DNA of 27,191 nucleotides from Phycisphaerales bacterium UBA1926 (lineage in GTDB: Bacteria; Planctomycetota; Phycisphaerae; Phycisphaerales; UBA1924): positions 4,020-31,210 of the forward strand of contig DDFO01000057.1 of the NCBI GenBank assembly GCA_002337215.1, given 5' to 3'. Below the pieces are notes generated by a model. That model saw only the letters and a program-made list of their open reading frames with translations, did no database searches and was not told the DNA's origin. This document shows, piece after piece, positions 20,548-27,191 of this stretch (positions within the stretch are counted from its first letter, which is position 1; each line of letters opens with the position of its first letter). A program made the translations under genes and the position numbers.

Positions 20548-21059
20548 CGGGCTCACTCTTCGCTGGCGCCCGCACCACCCACCGAGGGCGCGCGGCTCGC
20601 CGCAGCCTTGAACCGATCACGGACGCCCCCGCCCCGATGCTCCAGCATCGAAACAGCCCGCCCGATACACCCGGAACGCCCCGGACCCCGCTTCAGGGCC
20701 GAGCCGACTCGGATGCGATCGTGACTCCTGATGGACTCGTCGCTCGCGTCACGTCCCGCGTGCTACACACCGGGACCGCCCCACGATCACGCCGGACCGA
20801 ACCGGACCGGCGGTGCGATAGTATGGACCCCTTCTGGGGGGCTTGTCAACCCCGGGCCCAATCTCCGCGACGGTTCTCACGACCCGCCCGTTCTTGGGAA
20901 CCCCGGCCCGAGATTCCGGATCCGCTACCATGGCGCGTCCGCCGATGGGAAGCCCGCACGCGACCCTCCCCCTCACCTCGACACCAGAAACAACGCCAAC
21001 CGCATCAACACTCCGAACCCGGACTCGACTCCAGCGAACGTCCCCTCTCCCCGAGCACA
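20548..21059. other. divergent intergenic region between rho and the enzyme I gene
   Basis: A 512 bp gap. It holds the rho promoter candidate at 20820-20849 and therefore a predicted rho leader of about 265 bases. No convincing plus-strand promoter was found for the enzyme I gene; a TACCAT hexamer near 20925 is the best -10 guess but has no -35. A plus-strand frame runs open through much of the gap, upstream of ATG 21060, but its Arg/Pro/Ser-rich translation looks non-coding. No RNA gene or repeat was recognised. Confidence 0.4.
20820..20849 (-). promoter_or_regulatory. sigma70-type promoter candidate for rho
   Basis: On the minus strand a perfect TTGACA (20844-20849) is followed after 18 bases by CATACT (20820-20825), a four-of-six match to TATAAT. 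Transcription would start near 20813, giving rho an untranslated leader of about 265 bases. The orientation fits rho and nothing else. Confidence 0.55.
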
Positions 21060-22823
21060 ATGAAGATCCTCAAGGGCATCCCGGTTTCCCCAGGCATCGT
21101 CATCGGACGCGTCCGCGTGCTCGACGACGCCAAGGGACGCCGCATCCCCAAGCGGGTCATCGAGCCGGGGGAGGTCGAGGCCGAGGTCGCGCGGTTCGAC
21201 ACCGCGCGCGACGCGTCGATCGCCCAGCTCATGGCGGTGCACAAAACCGCCGTCGAAGAAATGGGCGAGGAGACCGCCAAGATCTTCCTGTTCCACATCG
21301 GGGCGCTGTCGGACAAGGCCCTCGTCGAACCGATCAGGGCGATGATCGCCGATGAATCGGTCGCCGCCGAGTACGCCGTCGCCCGCGTCTTCCGTCAGTG
21401 GACCGAGAAGTTCGCCTCCCGCGAGGACGCCGCCTTCCGCACCAAGGTCAACGATCTCCAGGACCTCGCCGACCGCCTGCTCGGCCAGCTCATGGGCGGG
21501 ATCGGCCAGGCGACCGCCCGGTTCACCGAGCCCGGTATCGTCGCCGCTCGCGATCTCACCCCCTCCCAGACCGCAGGGTTCGAGCGCTCCAAGGTCCTCG
21601 CCATGGCGACCGACCTGGGCGGCCCGACGAGCCACACCGCCATCGTCGCCCGCGCCCTGGGGCTCCCCGCCGTCGTCGGGTGCCGACGCCTGACCTTCCT
21701 CGCCACCGACGGCGAGCAGATCATCGTCGACGGCGACCGGGGCCGCATCGTCCTCGATCCCGACGACGACATCATCGAGGAGTACCGCGCCCGCATCACC
21801 CAGCGCGAGTCGTTCGCCCTCACGCTCCGCGAGACCGCCGACCTCCCCGCCGTCACCAGCGACGGGGTCGAGATCGAACTGCTCGGCAACATCGAGTTTC
21901 CCGAAGAAGCCGAGGCCGTCCTCGGACTGGGCGGCGTGGGCGTCGGCCTCTACCGCACCGAGTTCCTCTACCTCACCGGCGACCGCGAGCCCACCGAGGA
22001 GGACCACTACCGCGTCTACAAGCAGTGCATCGACGCCCTCGGCGGCAAGCCCCTGACCATCCGCACCGTCGACCTCGGCGCTGACAAATACACCCAGCAG
22101 CGGGCCGAATTTCCCGAACGAAACCCGTTTCTGGGCCTCCGCTCGATCCGGTATTGCCTGCAGAACATGCCCATGTTCAAGACCCAGCTGCGCGCGCTCC
22201 TGCGCGCCAGCGCCCACGGGCCGATCAAGGTCATGTTCCCCCTCATCACCACCCTCCACGAGTTCCGGCAGGCCCGCCACCTGCTCAACGACGCGGCCGA
22301 GGACCTCGACGAACTGGGCATCCCGCACGACCGCAAGCTCCCCGTCGGGATGATGGTCGAGGTCCCCTCCGCGGCGATTATGGCCGATGCATTCGCCCAG
22401 GAGGCCGATTTCTTCTCCATCGGGACCAACGACCTCGTGCAGTACACCCTCGCGGTGGACCGCACGAACGAGCAGGTCGCGTCGCTCTACATGCCCACCC
22501 ACCCCGCGGTCATCAAGCTCATCCGCGATATCGCGAGAGCCGGGAAGCGGCGTGAAATCCCCGTTTCATGCTGCGGCGAATCGGCCGGAGAGCCGATCTA
22601 TGCCGTATTGCTCCTCGGGCTCGGGTTGCGTACCCTCTCCTTGACAGCCTCGGGCATCCCCGCCCTCAAACAGGTGGTCCGGGCTGTCAGCATCAAGCAA
22701 TGCGAGAAAATCGCCAAGAAGGCGATTTCGCTCGATTCGGAAACCGAAGTCGCGGCCTACCTCCGCGATCAGGTCAGAACACTCGTCCCGGACGCGTTCA
22801 GAGGTTTTACCGATGATCGCTAG
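21060..22823 (+). CDS. ptsI: phosphoenolpyruvate-protein phosphotransferase (PTS enzyme I)
   Basis: A 587-residue enzyme I, close to the E. coli length of 575. It takes phosphate from PEP and passes it to HPr in the cytosol. The N-terminal domain has KGIPVSPGIVIGRV at the start. The phosphorylated His192 lies in GGPTSHTAIVARAL. The PEP-binding barrel contains GVGLYRTEFLYL, ERNPFLGLRSIRYC, KVMFPLITT, GMMVEVPSAA and FSIGTNDLVQYTLAVDR. The catalytic cysteine is Cys505 in SCCGESAG. There is no N-terminal GAF domain, so it is the PtsI rather than the PtsP architecture. HPr and EII genes are absent from the window, so its phosphate acceptor and role (sugar uptake or regulation) are open. ATG 21060 is chosen because the family sequence starts there; no Shine-Dalgarno site is visible. 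Confidence 0.93.
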   Translation: MKILKGIPVSPGIVIGRVRVLDDAKGRRIPKRVIEPGEVEAEVARFDTARDASIAQLMAVHKTAVEEMGEETAKIFLFHIGALSDKALVEPIRAMIADESVAAEYAVARVFRQWTEKFASREDAAFRTKVNDLQDLADRLLGQLMGGIGQATARFTEPGIVAARDLTPSQTAGFERSKVLAMATDLGGPTSHTAIVARALGLPAVVGCRRLTFLATDGEQIIVDGDRGRIVLDPDDDIIEEYRARITQRESFALTLRETADLPAVTSDGVEIELLGNIEFPEEAEAVLGLGGVGVGLYRTEFLYLTGDREPTEEDHYRVYKQCIDALGGKPLTIRTVDLGADKYTQQRAEFPERNPFLGLRSIRYCLQNMPMFKTQLRALLRASAHGPIKVMFPLITTLHEFRQARHLLNDAAEDLDELGIPHDRKLPVGMMVEVPSAAIMADAFAQEADFFSIGTNDLVQYTLAVDRTNEQVASLYMPTHPAVIKLIRDIARAGKRREIPVSCCGESAGEPIYAVLLLGLGLRTLSLTASGIPALKQVVRAVSIKQCEKIAKKAISLDSETEVAAYLRDQVRTLVPDAFRGFTDDR

Positions 22824-23158
22824 CGTGCCGCGTTCCTCACATGGGAACGGCACACCCGGGAAACACAACCCCGGCCGCGGGCCAGACCCCGCCGCCGGCG
22901 CGAACCGACCGACCACCGCCGCCACGCGACCGCTTCCCCCGAGGGCAACCCGCCCGACGCCGGAACAGCGACCGTGGGCGGGGCCGAGCGGGGATCACTC
23001 CCCCGCCCAAGGCCGACCAGCACGCGTCCCGTCCGAGCAGAGCATGAACCAGGCGAGCACAACACCCGTCACCATGCCCATCAACACGCTCGGCCCATCG
23101 AGGCGCCAGACAACCCGGTGAATCGGCCACGGTCCGCGGCATCCCCCGCGAGCACCCA
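22824..23158 (+). other. intergenic region with a stem-loop after the enzyme I gene
   Basis: A 335 bp gap with one clear structure: GTGCCG-CG-TTCC (22825-22836) pairs with GGAA-CGGCAC (22843-22853), leaving a two-base bulge. It directly follows the enzyme I stop. No T-run follows, so it is at best a processing or Rho-assisted end. The rest is GC-rich and featureless apart from a minus-strand frame with one hydrophobic segment near 23030-23100, which I do not call as a gene. No promoter for the RNase E gene was found. Confidence 0.35.
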
Positions 23159-26014
23159 ATGGCAGACGACACGACAACCGCCGAAGCAACCACAGACACC
23201 ACAACCGTTGCCAGCGCCGACTCGGCCCAGGCCGCGGAGCCCAAGCCCGCCGCCCAGGCTGCCGCAAAGCCGGCGTCGAAGAAGAAGCCCGCCAAGGCGA
23301 CCGCCAAGAAGCCCGCCAAAAAACGGGTCCGCAAGAAGACCGCCATCAAGGCCGACGCGCCCGAGGCCGAGTCCGCGGGAGACGACGAGCCCGCCGACGA
23401 CGAGGCGGCGCCGAAGCCCGACATCAAGCCCGACACCAAATCCGAGGCCAAGAAAAAGCCGTCCCGCCGCAAGAAGGCCCCCGCCAAGAAGGCCGACGCC
23501 GAGGCGAACGACGACGCGGACGACTCCGACTCCGAAGCGAACGCCGGCCCCGAGGCCGAAGCCGAATCGCCCGAAGAGCGCGTCATCGAGCCCGATGACG
23601 ACGCCCCCGACCGCGCCCCCGTGGTTGAGGCCCCGTCGGAGATGATCATCAACTACACGCCCGGCGAGGAATGCCGGATCGCGATCATCGAGGACGGCAA
23701 GCTCGAGGAGTTCGACGCCGAGCCCACCGAGAACGTCAGCCGCGTCGGCAACATCTACCGCGGCAAGGTCGTCAACATCGAGCGCAACATCCAGGCCGCG
23801 TTCGTCGATTTCGGCACCGACGAGGCCGGCTTCCTCCACCTCTCCGACCTCCACCCCCGCTACTTCCCGGGCGCCGACGAAGACGAGACCGAGAAGGTGG
23901 GCCGCAAGACCCCCCGCCGCCAGCGCCCGCCCATCGAAAAGGCCCTGCGAAAGGGCCAGGAGATCACCGTCCAGGTCCTCAAAGAGGGCGTGGGCACCAA
24001 GGGCCCGACCCTCACGAGTTACCTCTCCATCCCGGGGCGGTTCCTCGTGATGATGCCCGACATGGACAAGGTGGGCGTGAGCCGCAAGGTCGAAGACGAC
24101 GACCTCCGCCGCAAGATGCGCAAGATCCTCGACCAGCTCGATCTGCCCAGCGGGTTCGGCTTCATCCTCCGCACCGCGGGCCTCGAACGCACCAAGACCG
24201 ATCTCAAACGCGACCTCGCCTATCTCCAACGCCTCTGGAAGGACATGGAGCGCAAGCAGAAGAAGGCCCGGGGCCCCACGCTGCTCTACTCCGAGGCCGA
24301 CCTGCTCCTCCGCACGCTCCGCGACCGCGTGACCAACCAGGTCCAGCGGATCGTCATCGACAACAAGGCCGCCCTCGCCCGCGCCGCGGGGTTCATGAAG
24401 ATCGTCGCGCCCCGGGCGACCACCAAGCTCTGCCACTACGACGAGAAGCGCCCCGTCTTCCACGCCTTCGGCATCGAGCCCCAGCTCGAGCTCATGCACG
24501 CCACCGAGGTCCCCCTCCCCTCAGGCGGCGCCCTCGTCATGGAGCAGACCGAGGCCCTCGTCGCGATCGACGTCAACTCGGGACGCTCACGCGGCGCCCG
24601 CGACGCCGAGTCCAACGCCTACAACACCAACGTCGAAGCCGTCGACGAGATCTGCCGCCAGCTCCGCTTGAGAGACCTGGGCGGCCTGGTCATCTGCGAC
24701 CTCATCGACATGCGCCACGCGTCCAACCGCAAGGACATCGAGAACCGCTTCAAGGACCGCCTCAAGCGCGACCGCGCCCGCTCGACCACCCTCCCGATCT
24801 CCGCCTTCGGCATCCTCGAGATGACCCGCCAGCGCATGCGGGGCTCCTACGAGCAGGCCCACTTCCACACCTGCCCGCGCTGCACAGGTCGGGGGCTCAT
24901 CCAACGCCCCGACTCCATCGCCGCGTCGGCCCTCCGCAACCTCACCGCGCTGCTCGAACACGACCGCGTCCAGCGCGTCGAGCTCGTCGTCAGCTCCGTC
25001 GTCGCGGGCGCCCTGCTCAGCACCCGCCGGGGCACGCTGGGTCGGATCGAACGCGTCAGCGGAAAGCGGATCGACGTCCACGTCAAGGAGACCCTCGCCG
25101 CGGGCCGGGTCGTGATGTACGCCTACGACCACAACGGCGCCGACATCGACATCGAACGCCTGCCCCAGCGTGGCAACAAGCCCCGCGTGCTCGAATGGGC
25201 CAACACCGAACTCGCCAAGAGCCTCAAAGCCAGCGGCGACGACTGGGCCGTCGATCTCGAGCAGGAAGCCGCCGAGCTCAAGAGCGAACTCGACGAAGAG
25301 ATCACCGCTCACGAGGAGGCCGAGGCGGAGAAGATCGCCGAACTCGATCTCCCCCCGGAAGCCAACGACCGATCCGGCAACCGATCGGGCGGCGACTCGG
25401 ACGACGACGAATCCGGGAAGAAGAAGCGCAAGCGCCGCCGCCGCCGCCGGGGACGCAAATCGGGTGAGGACGGCGACCAAACGGACAACCAGTCCGACAA
25501 CCAGACTGAAAACCAGTCCGGCGAAGGGGACCCGGACGACCAGTCCGACAGCAAGCCCGAAGACAAGACAAGCGAAGAGGGCTCGTCGCCCAAACGCTCC
25601 CGCCGCCGACGCCGAGGAAAGTCCGACGCCGACGCGTCAGACAACTCGGGCGAGAACACACGCGACACCTCGGGCGAGAGCACAAACGAATCCGAAGAGG
25701 ACAACAACCGCGAGGGCGACGACACCGAGAACGCCGAAGGCGGGGGCAAGAAGAAGCGCCGCCGCCGACGCCGCCGCCGCCGCTCAGGCGACGACAGCGC
25801 CGAGAACGGCAGCAACGACGCGTCCTCCGACAAGCAGCCCGAGACACGGGCCGAGTCTTCGGAATCGAAGAGCGCGCCCAAGCCGAAGCCCGAATCGGGT
25901 GGCGACGACAACGCCGCGGGCGACGCGAAGCCCAAGCGCAAGCGCCGCGCCCTCTACGGCTCCGGACGACGCACGCTGTCGGCCAGCGAAAAGGGCAACA
26001 TCGAACGCGACTGA
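23159..26014 (+). CDS. rne: ribonuclease E/G with long charged disordered arms
   Basis: A 951-residue Rne/Rng-family endoribonuclease for RNA decay and rRNA or tRNA processing. Residues 1-160 form an Ala/Lys-rich, histone H1-like arm (KPASKKKPAKATAKKPAKKR), then acidic stretches. The catalytic half starts with the S1 region (NIYRGKVVNIERNIQAAFVD) near 195. Metal ligands are Asp471 in IDVNSGR and Asp514 in CDLIDM, 43 residues apart exactly as in E. coli (303 and 346). The zinc link is CPRC at 572-575. From about 735 the C-terminal arm is disordered, with three Arg-rich blocks near 754-768, 811-820 and 864-876 separated by Asp/Glu/Asn/Gln/Ser-rich linkers. Such arms in RNase E bind RNA, degradosome partners or membranes and can drive condensates. 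ATG 23159 has only a weak ribosome site. dxr follows after 46 bp. Confidence 0.94.
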   Translation: MADDTTTAEATTDTTTVASADSAQAAEPKPAAQAAAKPASKKKPAKATAKKPAKKRVRKKTAIKADAPEAESAGDDEPADDEAAPKPDIKPDTKSEAKKKPSRRKKAPAKKADAEANDDADDSDSEANAGPEAEAESPEERVIEPDDDAPDRAPVVEAPSEMIINYTPGEECRIAIIEDGKLEEFDAEPTENVSRVGNIYRGKVVNIERNIQAAFVDFGTDEAGFLHLSDLHPRYFPGADEDETEKVGRKTPRRQRPPIEKALRKGQEITVQVLKEGVGTKGPTLTSYLSIPGRFLVMMPDMDKVGVSRKVEDDDLRRKMRKILDQLDLPSGFGFILRTAGLERTKTDLKRDLAYLQRLWKDMERKQKKARGPTLLYSEADLLLRTLRDRVTNQVQRIVIDNKAALARAAGFMKIVAPRATTKLCHYDEKRPVFHAFGIEPQLELMHATEVPLPSGGALVMEQTEALVAIDVNSGRSRGARDAESNAYNTNVEAVDEICRQLRLRDLGGLVICDLIDMRHASNRKDIENRFKDRLKRDRARSTTLPISAFGILEMTRQRMRGSYEQAHFHTCPRCTGRGLIQRPDSIAASALRNLTALLEHDRVQRVELVVSSVVAGALLSTRRGTLGRIERVSGKRIDVHVKETLAAGRVVMYAYDHNGADIDIERLPQRGNKPRVLEWANTELAKSLKASGDDWAVDLEQEAAELKSELDEEITAHEEAEAEKIAELDLPPEANDRSGNRSGGDSDDDESGKKKRKRRRRRRGRKSGEDGDQTDNQSDNQTENQSGEGDPDDQSDSKPEDKTSEEGSSPKRSRRRRRGKSDADASDNSGENTRDTSGESTNESEEDNNREGDDTENAEGGGKKKRRRRRRRRRSGDDSAENGSNDASSDKQPETRAESSESKSAPKPKPESGGDDNAAGDAKPKRKRRALYGSGRRTLSASEKGNIERD

Positions 26015-26060
26015 TCCGATTTCTCCCGAGCGAGCCGCGACCGCGAGGGAGCGGACCCCG

Positions 26061-27191
26061 ATGACGAATCCCGACACCCAACTCCGCCGCGTCGTCATCC
26101 TCGGCTCGACCGGGTCCATCGGCACGCAGACGCTCGGCGTCATCGCCCATCTCAACGCCCTCGCGGATCAGGGCCATGCGCCGATCCGATACGAGGTCGT
26201 GGGCCTCGCCGCCGGCCGCAACGCCGACCTGCTCGCCGAGCAATCCCGCGCCCACCCCGGCGCCCGCCTCGCGCTCGCCGATGAGAACGCCGCGTTCAAC
26301 GGGTCGTCCGATCACCACCCGATCCGAGGCCCGGACGCCGCGCTCGAACTCGTTCGCGCGACAGAAGCCGATCTCGTCGTCGCGGCGATGGTCGGCGCCG
26401 CGGGCCTCCCCGCGACCCTCGCCGCGATCGAAGCGGGAACCGATGTCGCGCTTGCCAACAAGGAGACGCTCGTCGTCGCCGGCTCGCTCGTGATCGCCGC
26501 CGCCGAACGCACCGGCGCTCGCCTCCTCCCCGTCGATTCCGAGCACGCCGCCGGTCGGCACACGCTCAGATCCTCGCTCGACCCGGACCGCGCCCCGCCG
26601 CTCATCACCCCCCCCACCGTCCGCCGCGTGATCATCACCGCCTCAGGCGGCGCCTTCCGCGACAGAACCCTTCAGGAGGTCGAGCACGCCACACCCGAGC
26701 AGGCCCTCGACCACCCGACCTGGAACATGGGCGCCAAGGTCACCATCGACAGCGCCACCATGCTCAACAAGGGTCTCGAACTCATCGAGGCCCACCACCT
26801 GTTCGGCCTCGACAACGACCGACTCGGCGTCCTCATCCAACGCCAATCCGTCGTCCACGCCCTCGCCCAACTCAACGACGGCGCGATCATCGCCCATCTC
26901 TCGGCGACCGACATGAGCCATCCCATCCACTGTGCGCTCGCCCACCCCCACACGATCGATGCCCCGGACGCCGCGACACTCGACCCCGACACGCTGACCC
27001 GGCTCGACTTCCAGACCGTCGATCCCGTCCGCTTCCCCGCCGTCCGGCTCGCCCGCCGCGTCATCGACGCGCCGAACACCACCGCCGGCGCGATCTTCAA
27101 CGCCGCCAACGAGGCCGCGGTCGCCGCCTTCCTCGATCGCCGCATCCCGTTCGGCTCGATCACCCGCCTCGTCGAGCGCACACTCGACACG
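26061..27191 (+). CDS. dxr: 1-deoxy-D-xylulose 5-phosphate reductoisomerase, 3' end beyond window
   Basis: The first 377 residues of DXR (IspC), which converts DXP to 2-C-methyl-D-erythritol 4-phosphate with NADPH in the non-mevalonate isoprenoid pathway. The NADPH motif GSTGSIG is at 15-21 and NKE at 133-135. Metal ligands Asp159 and Glu161 (VDSEH) and Glu240 (NKGLE) keep the E. coli spacing exactly (Asp150, Glu152, Glu231). Substrate ligands Ser195 (TASGG), His218 and Trp221 (HPTW), Ser231, Asn236 and Lys237 are present. The sequence right after DSEH (AAGRHTLRSS) differs from the usual IFQ-containing helix, but the spacing is unchanged. GGGAG lies nine bases before ATG 26061. The frame is open at 27191, so the C-terminal helical domain is cut off. 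The 46 bp gap after rne suggests cotranscription. Confidence 0.95.
   Translation, partial: MTNPDTQLRRVVILGSTGSIGTQTLGVIAHLNALADQGHAPIRYEVVGLAAGRNADLLAEQSRAHPGARLALADENAAFNGSSDHHPIRGPDAALELVRATEADLVVAAMVGAAGLPATLAAIEAGTDVALANKETLVVAGSLVIAAAERTGARLLPVDSEHAAGRHTLRSSLDPDRAPPLITPPTVRRVIITASGGAFRDRTLQEVEHATPEQALDHPTWNMGAKVTIDSATMLNKGLELIEAHHLFGLDNDRLGVLIQRQSVVHALAQLNDGAIIAHLSATDMSHPIHCALAHPHTIDAPDAATLDPDTLTRLDFQTVDPVRFPAVRLARRVIDAPNTTAGAIFNAANEAAVAAFLDRRIPFGSITRLVERTLDT

Noticed and set aside
22995..23117. Possible minus-strand small membrane protein with a segment like VLMGMVTGVVLAWFMLC
   Set aside because: No ribosome site before any start and the frame continues as a shadow of the RNase E arm. 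The hydrophobic stretch alone is not enough.

Overview
This 27.2 kb window is high-GC (about two thirds G+C by eye), gene-dense bacterial chromosome. Four secreted proteins share a C-terminal dockerin-like tail ending in Gly-Cys-Pro. Together with paired clpP genes, an unusual Rho and a dispersed CACAGAG-type palindrome, this suggests a planctomycete, most likely class Phycisphaerae. That placement rests on remembered family distribution, not on a search. I see no phage, IS, CRISPR or rRNA genes and no convincing tRNA.

Layout. 1-2187 (+): the 3' part of an unrecognised gene, fabG, a 128 bp palindromic repeat and a HAD phosphatase. 2275-4673 (-): secreted dockerin-tailed protein 1, then two ClpP protease genes overlapping by one base. 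5005-8614 (+): a metallophosphoesterase, a very long YidC insertase and, 3 bp behind it, a small acyl-carrier-protein-like protein that looks circularly permuted at the phosphopantetheine site and has lost the serine. 8673-9770 (-) is a secreted MsrB-MsrA fusion and 9944-11584 (+) a gamma-glutamyltransferase-family enzyme. 11600-19194 (-) holds dockerin-tailed protein 2 (FG-GAP-like repeats), a flavin-dependent halogenase-like enzyme, dockerin-tailed protein 3 (beta-propeller), an HlyD-type protein with its DUF3302 partner, and dockerin-tailed protein 4 (HAF-like repeats). 19354-20547 (-) is Rho, diverging from a PEP-phosphotransferase enzyme I gene (+). 22824-27191 (+) holds RNase E/G with long charged disordered arms and the 5' part of dxr.

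Functionally the window mixes housekeeping (fatty acid synthesis, protein turnover and insertion, transcription termination, RNA decay, isoprenoid synthesis) with accessory envelope and extracellular functions. The accessory genes cluster at 11.6-19.2 kb on the minus strand, alternating dockerin-tailed proteins with envelope or secondary-metabolism genes. No cohesin-like scaffold lies in the window, so what the tails bind is open.

Most worth following: the permuted serine-less ACP-like protein behind yidC, the ClpP pair in which one member has Asn at the catalytic Asp position, the four-member dockerin-like tail family with its 13-residue loop variant, the orphan halogenase, the palindromic repeat, and the atypical Rho with a long predicted leader.
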